Positions 10,747 through 23,341 of a stretch of 64,000 nt of DNA are shown here, piece by piece (position 1 is the first letter of the stretch; each line of letters begins with the position of its first letter). A program made the position numbers and the translations under genes. Location of the stretch: assembly GCA_949357655.1 (NCBI GenBank), contig CASHTG010000015.1, positions 3,596,001 through 3,660,000 on the forward strand, in the 5' to 3' direction. Under the pieces are notes generated by a model. That model did no database searches. It was given only the letters and a program-made list of their open reading frames with translations, and was not told where the DNA came from. The stretch is from Parascedosporium putredinis (Eukaryota; Ascomycota; Sordariomycetes; Microascales; Microascaceae).

Positions 10747-13700
10747 GGTGACTACGAGAGAGCGTGTTTCTCTTTCCTCCGATGAAGATCCTTTGCCTGC
10801 CCTTTTTAAAAGAGACGGAGAGAAGAAAAGAAGCTTTTCTTATCCGTATTACCTGTATTACCCCTAGGAAGAGACTCGTATCAAGATAGGGCAAGTGAGC
10901 TGTATGGTGGGGTAGGCCAAGTTAGCTATTAGAGATCACCAGAGAAAGCTCAAGGTTTTTGCAAAAGAAGGACATGCGCAAAGTAGAAAATAGGCAGAAG
11001 AAAATCAAAAGAAAGACGAGGCGAGAAGAAGCCAAAGATGAATATCCAGACACAAACATCCAACAAGGTCACAGGAAGTGTATTTTTAGCTAGTTTGCGA
11101 TGGGCGAAAAAGGATGCAACGTCTTACAAGAAATGCAATTGCGCGTAGGTCTCCGTGCGTGTCTGTGTGTGTGTGTGTGTGTTTGTGTGTGTATATGTGC
11201 GTGTGTGTGTGCAACGTAGGTGAGAAGGGCAGGTTCTAATTCAAAGGGATTATAGAACAATATATTTTGAGCATTCAAGCTTTCCAAGATCTTTGTAGTA
11301 AGAGAGCTTATAATGCAGTGAGAGGGGGCGAGGGGCTAGAAAAGGCCGATTCAATGGTTACGTCGAGTTGGACATGGAGTTGATGGAGGGGCTTTGCTTT
11401 GTTACAAAGGAAAGAGCGGGGCCCGCCACGTTCAAGTACATAGCATTCCCATCCAGACCTTAATACCACAATAATAATCCAGCATGACAATTGGTCTTGA
11501 GTCTAGATGGATCAAGTGAATGGACTTGTCCCCATTTCGATGACTCGAACGGCCTGTTCCGGCCCCTCCAACCGCAACTCCAACCGCAACTGAGGCTGAC
11601 CTTCCGCGACTCCCGATGCTAAACGCTGCTGGCCATTGGCTCTGACCCGTTTGAAACTTGGCAACCCGGCGCAACCCACTCGTAGCTTAGGAGCAAGCAT
11701 TTGTTGAGGTCATTCCTCCAGCTCCCAGCAGAACTACGCAGGCAGCAGAGCAAGCAGGGAGAGTAATATGAGCAGAGCAGGAGAGAAATAGGAAAGGGTA
11801 ATCGCCGTGGTTCTCGCCCAATATGTGCTTCTACCCGAATATGTCGAGTCTTCCCCCACTTTGTTTTTAAGCCATCTCCATTGGCAAACACGTGGGTAGA
11901 GGCTTTTCAGCTTGAGGTGGCCTGGTGACTATGTAGAATGGAATGGATGTGCACGCCCCTTTTTCTTGTTGCAAGTGTTGGGTGGAGATCCAAGCCCAGG
12001 GTGTAACAACTCAGGCTATCATCGAAGATCAATGACTGCGAGGTGCATGATAGAACACTGAACAAATCCTCTTTCAAGGCTGCTTTTTCGTGGTACATGT
12101 ATAGATATATGACGTCCCCAAGACAGATCCGGCGAATCTCTGCTCGTTGATTTTTTTTCATCTTCGCCAGCTCCTCTTTGGAACTTCCGCCCTATTCAAG
12201 ATCAGCCCTTATCCTTGATTCAGCACCAAGCCACGGCAACTAAAGGTACTCCTCGTTGGGTCAGCCCGGTCTTACACCCAACGTCATAGCTGGTTTCATC
12301 AAAAGTTTGGCAATGTGAACTAACATTAAACCTACCTCGTTACTTGCCCACTTTCCTATGCGTACTGTAGCCAGTTGCGTTAGCTGCCAGGCGGAACCGG
12401 GCGGAAAATCAGCCAGAGACGCAAAGTTTTAGCTACTCCCTGTATCAAATGCCAAGCTTATCCAAACGAGCTCTTTCTGACTTTCTTCAGAGCATAATAC
12501 TATTCGACGATACATCCATGGATGCAGTGATTGATGGCTTCTAAGCCATACACTTGCTTATTCCGTTGTATAGAGGAGCAGGTTGGTTAGTGGCCGAAGA
12601 TGGCGTTGCACACTTGAAAGTCCGTGCTATACTCTCTTTTAAGGACTTCACCGTGCCTTCCGTATCTCACAATGTTCTCCCCGCTCGTTTAGTCAAGCGA
12701 GGAAAGAGCAAGGGGCCAGTTCATTAAGACCCGGAGGAAACCTCCATCGACACTCCATAAACGTATAGGTAGTAGCATGCGCCTCTCACATGGCCATCCA
12801 TGCCGCCTTCTTTCAAAGTTCATAGTCTGAGATATCAATCGATCTCCATGATCTCCAGTGTGAATATAAATCTATAACCCTCGCAGCACGCGCAAGGGGA
12901 AGGACTAATAACGTGCGCTTAAGCTGAAATGGAACAAAAAACACCATTGGATACCACCAGGCAATCGGATACGCACTCTCGGGGATCCCGGTTACTTCCG
13001 GTACCGTGTCGAGTAGCCAGCAGGATGGAGGTCATTGAGCATTGCTTCCAAAGAGAATGAAAAAAAAAAAAATGAAAAAGAGGCCCAACGCTAGCCACAG
13101 GGTACCCCGGATTCCGGACCTTGAGTATTCACAATGAAACGTCTATAAACGCTCACGAGATGCAATATCATGGCCACGAGTTCTCGTAGATAATGAGGCC
13201 CTGCCGCCCTTCCAATGGATTCGTTAGTCTATTCTAGCCAGGCACACCTCAGCTTTCCCCCGTTATAGCTGCATGGATGATACCCGCCTCGAGGTCCAAA
13301 GTAACTCGCGTCCCACGTCACAGGGCCTCGGTATTTCATCACCCCTTCTCCATCTTACTTTGAGGTAAACGGGCCATTCCTTTTTCCCTTGAGACGGCGG
13401 CGGATGGTCCGCTATGGTGTGCCGGCGGGAGAGTCTACATTCCCTTCTTGATGGTCAAAGTGATAAATATATATATACATGTATATCCCTAGTATGATCG
13501 TATTCTAGCGATTCGGATTGCAGGTACTCGGGGGATATGACGGAAAATCTAAATCCCCTAGCCTGTTATCTTTCTATACGATAGCTACTGATAACAAAAA
13601 ATAGCAAAAACAACGGTCTGCGCCTGCAAGCCCCTACGCCAAAGGGATACATGGACACATGCGGAGCCTCACTCCAGCAAGACCCTAATGAAGCTCGCAA

Positions 13701-14108
13701 ACACTGCCCAGGCAGGTTTTATATTGTGTGTGACTGGGATTCAAACAAGGCGAGAAAACGGACAGAAAGGGGAACGCAATAGTTGCTGCTGTGATGCAGG
13801 CTAAGCTGAGAAACATCAATGGCCAACCCCCAATTTTCCAAAAAAGGAAGAAAATAAACCAGAACCGCAGTTAGAAGAAGTAGCAACAAGAAGAACAAGA
13901 AGAATAACAAGAAATCGGCAAAGGCATCAATAAATGAGAATCCTCAACACTTGTATTCCATCACATCCTACCATAAACCTTTCCCCCACTCCCATCGTCA
14001 TTCGTGCCACGTATGGCTCGAATCCGCTTCGACGCACTTGGAAAGCGCACCCGCACCCGGAAACGCACAAGCACAAGCACAATATACGCATCACCGCGTA
14101 ATACCCAT
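10747..14108. other. Gene-free stretch, 3.4 kb
   Basis: No coding region could be supported on either strand: open frames are short, without recognisable motifs or paired splice sites. Contains the LOG promoter at its left end, a TG microsatellite at 11161-11212, a short A run near 13066, and the probable 3' UTR of the acyl-CoA-synthetase-like gene at its right end. AT content is higher than in the coding regions. Could hide a non-coding RNA, but nothing in the sequence proves one. Confidence 0.55.
11161..11212. repeat. TG/CA microsatellite
   Basis: Interrupted TG dinucleotide repeat, about 50 bp, with single GTTTG and GTATATG interruptions. Confidence 0.95.
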
Positions 14109-16055
14109 CTAGACATACGCCAACGTGTTGTCGTCCCTAATCCTTCCATTCACTCCCAAAGGAAGCTCACCGCGCGCAACGCTCGGTCCTCGAGCAACAA
14201 TCTGTAAAAGAGGGAGAAAAGAAACATGTCTGGTTAGCCGTTTCCGTCCCTTTGCACAAAAGAATAGAAGAAATGGACTGGTAAAAGATGGGGGACTTAC
14301 CTCGCCTTCAGTCTTGTCATCCGTGGTCTTGTACTCGCCGTTATCCCTCAAAAACACCTCCACCGCCACACTAGGCGGTCCGAAATGCGAGTACGGTCCT
14401 TCCTCCAAGATGCGGTAGTCGTGGAACCACGTCTGCGCCACCGGGCCCGCCACCCCGCCCGCCGTGAGCGCGTACACGACGCGCGCGCCCAAAAATACCC
14501 TGAGCTCCGCGAGCTGCCTCGACGACAGCGCCGGGGCCCCGCCGTTGACCCGCTCGGCCACGAACACGACGCGGAGCTTGGACGGCGCGACCGCTCCGAG
14601 CACGGGCCGCGCGGGGGCTAGGAAGCTGCCCCAAAAGGACTGCGGCGACGGGAACGCGCCCTTGTCGCTCAGGGTGCGGAGCTGCGAGCGCAGGGCTGCC
14701 GACTGCAGGGCCGACGACACCTTGGACGTCGACTCCTCGTGCACGCGCGCCAGCGTCTCCGGGGCTGCGACGAGGATGGTGGGTGAGATGCCCTGCGTCG
14801 CCAGGACCAGGTCGGTGGAGCGGCCGGCGACCGAGTTGAAGGCGACGGTGGCGTTGGAGAAGAGGCCCGCCAGCGTCACCACGAGAGAGTACATGTTGGC
14901 CAGGGAGTCGGCGGCGAGGAGGACGTCCTCGGGCCCCATCCGTTCCTTGGTCGGGAGACTGCTGAGAATGGCGCCCACGCCGGCGACCACGTTCTTCTGC
15001 GTAAACTTGATCATCTCCTCTAGCGTCCCGGGCTTCCCTTGCCAAAAGACCACGACGGGGCCCGCCTCCGCAGTGTCCTCGGGGAGCTCTAGGCCCGCCT
15101 GGAGGGGGCTGTCGTCGATGATCTCCTGCCACGTGGCGACATTGACGCTGCCGCCCATGCCCTCGGGCACCTCGTTCCAATCCATGTGGGAGGAGCCCGC
15201 GTCGAGGACCCAGATGAGGTTCCGCAGCGAAGGGTATGCCTTGGCCACGCCGTCAAAGGGAAGGTTCCGGGCGCCGCAACCACGGTGTCAGCGGCGGAGC
15301 GGCGGAGCATCGTAATCAGCTCATCGGTCGAGGCGCCAAAGGGGATAAGGATGGTGGTGAGGTTCGGGTAGAAGGAACAGGCGAACAGGGTCACGAGGAG
15401 CTCGATGCTGTTGGGAAGGTAGATGGCGACGCGGATGCCGCCTTGTTGGGAGATGTGCTGCCCGATGAGGTTGATCGACCTGGTGATCTCGTCTAGCAAG
15501 AGTTAGTTAGCGGACCAGCATTCTCAGCCCCTTATCCATTCACTCCTCCTAATACGGCAGATAGATCCTCCCCTAAAAAAGCCAAGGGTCGGATGGGGCC
15601 AGGGGAGCGAAAGCCCTCTACTTACCAATCTTGTGCTCGGTGACGTTTCGAGATCCATGCACCGTCAGCAGCTTGCCCCTCGCACCAGCCTTGACGCCCT
15701 CCCTCTCCTCGGCGCCCTGGACGACCTGGCGCCAAACGTCCCGCAGGTCACCGTCGCTCCCCTTGGACCACTTGGAGGCTCCCTTGCGCCGCACGTCCAG
15801 TCCCGTGCGGAGCTCTCCGCCCCCGAGGTCCGAGGACCTATACAGCGCGCTCTCGCCCTCTTGCCGGACGAGGTTCGGGAGCGCCTGCCGGGCCAGCCGC
15901 AAAGGGTGCGTGTCGGGCTCCACCGACGTGGCGACGCGGTATGTGACGCCCGCCGCGAGGAGGCCCGCCAGCGCTGTCGTGTAGACGTTCCATTGTGAGA
16001 AGATGCCCGAAACGCCCTCGTCCATTCCGACCATGAAGTTGCCGGCGCTGCCCAT
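14109..16055 (-). CDS. Membrane-anchored acyl-CoA-synthetase-like protein lacking the P-loop
   Basis: ANL-superfamily (long-chain acyl-CoA synthetase-like) protein of about 571 aa in three exons: 16055-15626, 15492-14301 and 14201-14109. Intron 15493-15625 has donor GTAAG and acceptor GCTAG; intron 14202-14300 has donor GTAAGT and acceptor ACAG. A transmembrane segment at about residues 23-43 (WNVYTTALAGLLAAGVTYRV) precedes HPLRLARQALPNLVRQEGES, as in ACSL N-termini. Family-like blocks follow: GIRVAIYLPNSIELLVTLFA and GEIVARGPSV. The ATP-binding loop, normally TSGTTGxPKG, is replaced by FWQGKPGTLEEM. The protein also stops at NGRIRDDNTLAYV, where active enzymes read TGD(I)GR and continue into a C-terminal lysine domain. 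One frame change lies near 15262 (PGTFP to FDGVAKAY). Probably catalytically inactive; the function is unknown. Confidence 0.72.
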
Positions 16056-16255
16056 CGTGTCCGATCCTTGTGCGGAGAGATGTTGTTTACAATAAGAAAA
16101 AAAGAAGACAAGAACGGACGTATGCGAGTCTGCTCAAAAGCCAAAAACTGTAAGAGAATGAAAGAGGGGGAAGATCGATGAATCGTAAATCGTCTTCGAG
16201 GCTCTTGGGTCGACTGTCGCGTTGGATGCTTTTGTCGCGGTGAATTATCGGGTGG

Positions 16256-16284
16256 GGGAGATGGAGATGGAGATGGAGATGGAG
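16256..16284. repeat. GGAGAT hexamer tandem repeat
   Basis: Nearly five perfect copies of GGAGAT in the upstream region of the acyl-CoA-synthetase-like gene. Confidence 0.92.
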
Positions 16285-17125
16285 CGAGAGTGGATGTGGC
16301 GTGGCGTCCCTGGTTCGTCACAGCCCGAGACGGCTTTGGTGGCTGGGTAAAACGCAAATTCCTGGAAGACGGATTCCTTTTGAAAAGAGAGCCCCGCAAA
16401 ACTGCACCTCTCCTTTTAGCTTTGGTTTCCCCTGTCACTTGGTGCAAAGTACACAGGAACGTGTTCTGATTCTCGTTCTCGTCGACGTGGTTCCGGGATT
16501 TGTTGTTGGTTTGGAGAAATGGCGGGTGGGCGGGAAAGAAGTGGGAAGGGCTGTGCTATGCTGTGCTGGCGATATGGTTGACGGCAAGTCAGCGACGGGG
16601 GCGGGCGGGAACGTTTTCCAAGGGGGCGTTGCTTGCTTGGCAACAAGTGAGGGAGGAGGCTCAAAAGTGGGCGGACCGCGACTAGTGGGGAGGTCGTCGG
16701 TTCCATTCGCCGGTATTTCGCAAACAGAGGGGGACCCTGTGCCCCTTTGGACAAGACTGCTCATTCAGGATGTGCCGGAATTGGGTTGGGCACGCCTCGG
16801 TCGTCCCTTGATGCAAGCAGTTTGATAGGCTGGGAGCCGTCCCATCATTGGAAGAATACCCGTTTGGGGCCAAGACCAAAATGCACGACGGAAACAACAT
16901 TGAACGCTGGTCTGGGACGGGACGCCATGCCATCCATACAGCATAGATGTACCACATTCAAGGTGGCTAGCCCAGCTTCCACCCCGAAGCCGACAATCGA
17001 GGACTGCATCCATAGGTGTCAGCTCATCACCAATCAGCCAGCCGGCGGCCTCTTCAGCGGGACCTGGAAACGTTTGTGTCATCCGTCATCCCCTGCAGTA
17101 GATAGATAGAATTGATCCACTAAAC

Positions 17126-17144
17126 GATGATGATGATGATGATG
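17126..17144. repeat. GAT trinucleotide microsatellite
   Basis: Six consecutive GAT units in the intergenic region. Confidence 0.95.
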
Positions 17145-18941
17145 AAATGCACTTTCCTCCGCCTGGGCAATCTGATAGCCGCAATGTAAAGTGCGCACGA
17201 GTTTTCGTATGTGCACATCTATGGATCTTGCAACTGCAGCTGGAAGGCCTAGCAGTGGCTCGGCATCCCAAGACGGGTGCTTCCTGTTCGTCAGTTGTAA
17301 TGATGCCATATGTCGTCCCCAGACATACCTCTGTGCTTGGTGACCCCGACCTCGAAAATATTCAAGGGATATCAAAAGGGAAATTCATCATTGCAAGAAT
17401 GCAGAAGCATCAAAAAGCTTTAGCTATTTATGTTGCTCGTACCCCATCATCTCCTTACTATGTACCACCTCGGGATCTATGTTAGTCTCTCTCTGGCGGC
17501 GAGGTGCTATGAAAATGTGGGAGAAACGGAGGTCTGGCATCAAATAGACTGAGGAGAATGGGGAGAATGGGGAGAATAAAAGGGCTGGGGAGATGCGAGG
17601 AGAATCAAAAGAAGAAGCAACAAGATGGACACGATATCAAAATAGACAACGGGAGATCGACCAAACATCTTTTGCCTGCAAAACTCATCGAGTATTGTAT
17701 TTTTCTTGACTTCTCAGTCCAGACTGGCTAACTAACGTGGGGGCACTCAATAGGCAACTAAAAAAACTGAAGCCTTTCGCCTCTTGCATGTCATGTCCAT
17801 TGTCCATGTCCGTTAAGGACGCCGTCCCGGCATTGTCGCCCAGGCTCATAATCTCACCTATGAGCCCGGGAACCGCGCCGGGGACCAAGAGATTTCATTC
17901 CATGCCTGCCGAGCGCCCCGTCTATGCTGTTGCTTTCGAGAGCAATGATCCGAAAGAACATAAAAGGACCCTGTAGTTGTAGAGAAGGGGGTATCATTTT
18001 TTCCACTCAAATCAACCGGCTCCTCCTCAGGACCTAGAAAACAAAAACATCCATGGTTGTCGCATGTTTCCCTTCCTTAGGGTAGAAAGTCCTTGCAAAG
18101 GTCCCGCCGACCGGGACCTCCTCTTCCTTGTCTCGAAACAACGTGGCCGAAATAAAGAAAAAGAAAAACCGTCCGTTGTCCTAATATTAACCAGCCGAAT
18201 GCTCGTCCCTCTCTATCGTGCAAGGCTCCTCCGCCGTACGAGAGACTGATCCGAGCACCGTCGACGTGGCGTGGTGAACCGAGAAATCAACTTTTGTCTA
18301 TGTGTAAAAAAAAAAAACAAGGGCAGAGAGAAAAATGAAATAATGGAAAAAAGGGCAAGTAATAAAAGCAGCTGTGTCATGAAGAAAGCGCGGCGATGCC
18401 ATGACCCCCTGTTTTTGTCTATCGTGAAAACCGAATAAAATGCCCTCCAGGCTGGCTGGGAAACAGACCGCGAGAACAGAAAATATGAGACCGGAAAAAA
18501 CATTATCGTCGTGATGCGGTTGACTTGACAAAAATCCAATTCCCCTTTCCCGGTGGAAAGAGTCTGGATAAAAAAGTCGGGCACCACCAGAACGCCTGCG
18601 AAATGCGTTCCAAATGCTTTTTCGTCGTCGCAGGTTTCCCGAATCCACTGTTGTAGGGTATCAAATGCGAATGAAGACTAGCAAATCAAAATCAGAAAAA
18701 GGACCATCTCTCAGATGATCCCACGATTTGCCCTTCCTCCGCAGGGCATCCGAGTCATGAGTAAGTAGGCCATGGCTAGCCGTGTGATGAATGACGCAAG
18801 AAACAACTTGGCAGAAAAACGGAGGTAAAATGGGGGAAAAAAGACGGTGAAAAGAAGATAGGCTGCATGCGCTGATACGTGTCAATGCAGCCCTGCCAAC
18901 GTGGCATATTGCCCATGCCAACGCCGGTTGACGCTCGGCGT

Positions 18942-21109
18942 TTACCACCAAGAGGACTGGCCACCTGAGCCGCCGGGGTTGCCGTAGCTGCCACCACCGT
19001 AGGCGCCGCCGCCGCCACCGCCGCCACTGCTATAACCACCGCCACCGTTGTAGCCCGAGCTAGCAGGAGGGGGCCGCCGAAGCCACCGCCGTAGCTGGAT
19101 CCTCCCTGAGGACCATTGAAGCCACCGCCGAAGCCGCCGCCGCCACCACCAGCACCGCCAAACTTGCGGTAGTCGCGGTTGGCATTGCCATGGCCACGTC
19201 CTCGTCCACCACCACCACGACCGCGGCTGCTGCCGCCAAAGCTGGACTCGCGGGCAATGGTCTCGAGGAAGCTGGGAATCTCCTGGTTGGCCTCCCTAAG
19301 GAGCTCGATAAGGCCACGGACGACACCGCGGTTGCCTCGGTTGAAGAAGGCGGTCGAGATACCAGTGTTACCAGCACGGCCGGTACGACCGATTCGGTGA
19401 ACATAGTCATCGATATCGGTGGGGAGATCGTAGTTGACAACGTGGGTGACATTGGGGATATCAAGACCACGAGCAGCGACGGCAGTGGCAACAAGGATGG
19501 GGCAACGACCGTTGCGGAAGAACTCGAGCACGCTCACGCTCACGTTGAGTTCGGTCTCCGTGAATGGAAGTAGCAGGGAAGTTCTGCTGAATCAGGAAGT
19601 CCGAGAGTGAATCGGCCATACGCTTCGTCTCGACGAAGATGAGGGTCAAGCCGCTACCGTGAGTGTGGAGGATATCCAAGAGAACCGACCGCTTGTCAAT
19701 GTCCTCGACGTACTCAATCTTCTGAGTAATGTTCTCCGAGGTAGAGCCAACACGACCGACCGAAAGGAAGACGTAGTCCTTAAGGAAATCGCGGGCAAGA
19801 ACCTGGATATCGCGGGGGAAGGTGGCCGAAAACATGAGGGTTTGGCGTTCGTGGACGCCAGGCATGTCCTCACCCTCGACAATGCGACGAATCTGGGGCT
19901 CGAAACCCATGTCAAGCATGCGGTCAGCCTCGTCCAAGACAAGATACTTGATGTTCTGGAGAGAAATCCTGCCGCGCTCAATCAAATCAACAAGACGACC
20001 GGGAGTGGCGACCAAGAGATCGCATCCACGCTCGATCTGGCGGAGCTGTCCACCAATATCGGCACCGCCGTAGACGACACAGGGGCGGACCCAAGATCGG
20101 TAGGCAAACTTGCGAGACTCATCATAAATCTGCGAGACCAATTCACGAGTGGGCGCGAGGATGAGAGAAGTGGGGAAGGCCTTGCGTTGGTGGCCAGCCT
20201 GAGCGGGAAGGTTCGAAGGTCCGCTGATAAAGGACTGCGAGAGGATGGGGAACAAGAAACCACCCGTCTTTCCGGAACCAGTCTGGGCGCAAGCCATCAG
20301 ATCACGACCACCCATAACAATGGGAATCGAGTACTTCTGAACGGGGGTGGGGACCTTGTAGTTGGCAAGAGTAATGTTCTCAATGAGATGCTCTTCGAGG
20401 GGAGGGCAGGTGAAGGTCTCGACGGGGTCAGGGACATTGTCACCCGAAGCCTCGACGGGAATGTCGTTGTACTTCTCAAAGTTGATACCAGTGTGCTGCT
20501 TCGAGGGATCATCGGGAACACCGAAAGTTCGCGCTCGAGCTGAGCGTTCTTGGCTCCGGGGTGTGCTTGCCGTTGACCCACTGGCCGGCGCCAGAGCCGC
20601 CTCGAGCGTAGCCACCACCGCCTCCTGGTTACCACCGTATCCGCGGGAGCCGCCGTATCCACCACGATTGCCGCCGTCGTTGTTCCACGATCGTCCACCA
20701 CGGTTGCCGTTGCCCTGCATACCATTCCAGTTACCAGAGGGGCGGGCGTTAAAGTTATTGTTATTGGCGTTGTTGCTAAATGGACGAGCAGTGTTAGCCA
20801 TGATCAAATTTCCATTTCCTGGTAGCGAGAGAGGGATTGCATACTTAGCCCAGGCGCTGCTATTAAGACCATTCGTGGGCCCGTTACCGTTCATGGGGCC
20901 ATTTTGGACGACGGGGGCAGGGCCACCGGGGACAGGGCCGCCGAGAGCAGGGCCGCCGGGAACAGGACCGCCGGGAGCAGGGCCGTTTTGAGGGGAGGGC
21001 CGTTGCCTCCACCACCGCCGACCTTGCCTCGCATGTGAGGAGGAATGTAGGAACGAGGAGCGTTGGGGCCATCGAGGTTCAGGCCTCCCATGTTGAGCTG
21101 ATCAGCCAT
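18942..21109 (-). CDS. DED1: DEAD-box ATP-dependent RNA helicase Ded1/DDX3, frameshifted
   Basis: Essential translation-initiation helicase that unwinds mRNA 5' UTRs. Start ATG 21109 gives MADQLNMGGLNLDGPNAPRS, followed by SYIPPHMRGK, as in fungal Ded1. Core motifs are all present: Q motif YKVPTPVQKYSIPIV, I AQTGSGKT, Ia PTREL, Ib TPGRL, II DEAD, III SAT, IV LIFVETKR, V AARGLDIPNV and VI HRIGRTGRAG. N- and C-terminal tails are Gly/Arg/Asn-rich, and the C-terminus ends GGQSSWW. The frame moves at least seven times (near 20990, 20640, 20565, 20525, 19530 and 19070, plus a damaged splice site), several within C runs. An intron at about 20776-20847 has a perfect GCTAAC branch and TTTAG acceptor, but its donor reads CTAAGT, as if the G of GTAAGT were lost. 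The length, about 700 aa, is normal. The 294-aa antisense frame is a shadow. Confidence 0.95.
20890..20995 (-). repeat. Coding tandem repeat: Gly-Gly-Pro-x-Pro in Ded1 N-terminus
   Basis: About six degenerate 15-bp units encode PGGPVPGGPALGGPVPGGP in the disordered N-terminal tail of Ded1. A frame change at the start of the repeat (near 20990, C4 where C5 is expected) hides it in the raw translation. Confidence 0.75.
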
Positions 21110-23341
21110 GATGGGTGTTTTGTCCAAGTCGTGTTTTGATGGATGAGATGAGTTGTGAAGGTTGATAATTCGACGCAGTTAGTTCGTCGAAGACTCAAGA
21201 TGAAAGATTGGGCAGGGCTCTCAAATAAGATGAGTAGAAGCCTGCTAAAAGTGGATGGCTCGGAGAAGAGATGAAGAGGGTGAGACTCTCAACGCTTCTC
21301 GATGTGATTAGGGACTGAAGGAGGTTCGCGCGTTGCTTCAACAAACACACGAAATTATATCAGTAACCGGGAAAAGAAAGAAACTCGAATTTCCTCTGGA
21401 AGAAACGAAAAATAAGCAAATCTTCAAAAGGAAAGACAAGACGTAAAAAAGGGACGTCTATTCGGGAGATGCGTCGCAACAAAAGATGAGACGCTATATC
21501 CTCGTTCTTTTGTTTTAGAGGGGAGATGTTTGATGAATGTGTTAGATGTTGGAGGAGGGTTAAGGGAGAGGGATGTGTGGGTGGAAAAAGGAGGAAAAAG
21601 GGAAAGGAAGAAAAATTTGGGTCCTAGTAATAGTAAAAAGAAGGCAGGGCGCGCGGGATGATTTTTTCTGGACCAGTAAGAGACAGTGTAAATTTCTTGA
21701 TCGTTTTAAATTGCCCGAAAAGGGTTAGGCGCCACCCTGTGCTGTTGCCTCTTCACCGTCGGCGACCCCAAGAGGTCCAGCAGCGATCGGAGGCAGGTGC
21801 AGTCGTCTGGTTTGTTGGCTGGCTGCTGGCTCAGGGTACATCCACAGCGGACAAATATTTGATGCAATGGATCCATTCCCTGAATCCAATGAATCCACTG
21901 GAGCTCTCAACTCTTGGGATGCAGTGGCAGCATGACGAGAATTGCCCCCGAATGCCTAGAGCTGTGTCTAGGCAGCCACCACAAGCCCCCAAAGACAGCA
22001 CTGAGTCAACACCACCACTTGATGTGAAAACCCAGTCGGCCAGGCATGAGGGAGGCCGCTCCGCGCTGACCGTCCATTATTGATGAGCAATGCAAATGGA
22101 TCCATATCCCACAAGCCACGACTGTCCACCGCCAGCTTGCCGAGAAACCTACGTGGTGCTCTAGTGGCCTCCCGCGGTTCGCCCCTTGCTTTCGGGAATC
22201 TAGTGGTACACACCAGATTCTCTGACGGCCTGCTCCGCAACAAACAGGATGGTAGCCAAATCGGGCCAGTGGCGGGTGGCGAGCCCGTGGCAACGACGTA
22301 CACTGAGAATTTGAAACAAAACGCTAGGAAAGTTGGCAACGTACCTGGTATTATTAAGAACGTTCTTGGAAAATAGAATTTTCACTGGACTTGTTGCGGT
22401 TAGGTTCGCTTCGCCGAGTCCGGGTGGTGGATGATGATGAACGTATTGGAAGTAGTAACAGATGAAGCCCTAAAACGTTCTTTTGGGTGACGAAAAACCT
22501 TGCAGTTGACTTCTATAAGCACGAGATGGAACGAGATGGATCAATTTGCTTGCTTGCGCTACTATTCTCAGAGTCAACGCTGCTCCTGCACAGAGTTGAG
22601 GTACCTTTTCCTCGCGTCCTCCTCCCTCTTTCCCTTTCTCTTAGTATCGCTCGCCCTTTCCTTCATTCCTATCCCTTGCCGTTTTCAGGTCCGAAAATGG
22701 AAGCAACGAAGTAGTAAAGGGAACCTAGGAGGACGAACCCGCTAACATAGCCGCCTATTTTGCCTTGTGATGTCATCCATCATTACCGGCCGGCGGCACT
22801 TACCCTTTACGATGCGCATATGGGCCCGACTCGTCGAGGGCCCATGATAATAGACTGGGCTTGAAGCCGTGAAGTTTCGCCTTTTAAGTGCAGATCGAGA
22901 GTTTTCTCCAACTCATCAATAATACCAAGGCGCCCGGGTGAGTTTAGAGATGATTTGTTGTGTTATTGGTATTATGGAGCAACTACGGGTTAGATAGTAT
23001 TTCAGCGCAGCTAGCTCACTCGCCAATGCATCGTACTTTGGATCCTCTTGAGACCACCGTAGCAGCTAGGCTTGTTTTTGAAAGAAGGGTGGATCCAGCT
23101 ACGCCAGGGAAGATACCAAGGATGGTTTGGTATTGACATGCAAATCTCCGAGAAGCCAGCGGCCGACACCAAGATCAAGAACCAGAAAGAAACAGAGGGG
23201 TAGGCGTAGGCTTTGGGTATTTTGGCATCAAATTACCCTTGTCATCCAGGTCGCGTAGACCCTCTAGCAACAATAATGGTACACGGTAATCAAAATCATG
23301 CTCTCTCTACCTCCCTTCCCCCTATCACTGCCTCCTTCTGC
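21110..23341. other. Intergenic: Ded1 promoter and PRE1 3' side
   Basis: The first 500 bp upstream of Ded1 are purine-rich on the + strand (pyrimidine-rich in the direction of transcription) and probably hold the 5' UTR and promoter. From 21660 to 23341 only short frames without motifs occur. ATGGATCCATT-like palindromes occur near 21866 and 22106. No gene supported. Confidence 0.55.

Larger units (their letters stand above)
16056..18941. other. Gene-free stretch, 2.9 kb
   Basis: Promoter side of the acyl-CoA-synthetase-like gene on the left and Ded1 3' UTR on the right. Contains a GGAGAT hexamer repeat at 16256-16284, 230 bp upstream of the left-hand start, and a GAT trinucleotide repeat at 17126-17144. 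Open frames are short and unrecognisable. Confidence 0.55.

Noticed and set aside
11161..11212. Possible CRISPR-like or regulatory array
   Set aside because: It is a plain TG microsatellite without spacers, in a eukaryotic genome.
19530..19545. Programmed ribosomal frameshifting in Ded1 and other genes
   Set aside because: The shifts occur in many unrelated genes, in varied contexts and without slippery heptamers or pseudoknots; missing homopolymer bases explain them more simply.
19659..20543. 294-aa plus-strand open frame
   Set aside because: Exact antisense of the Ded1 helicase core; no independent motif. A shadow of a conserved gene.
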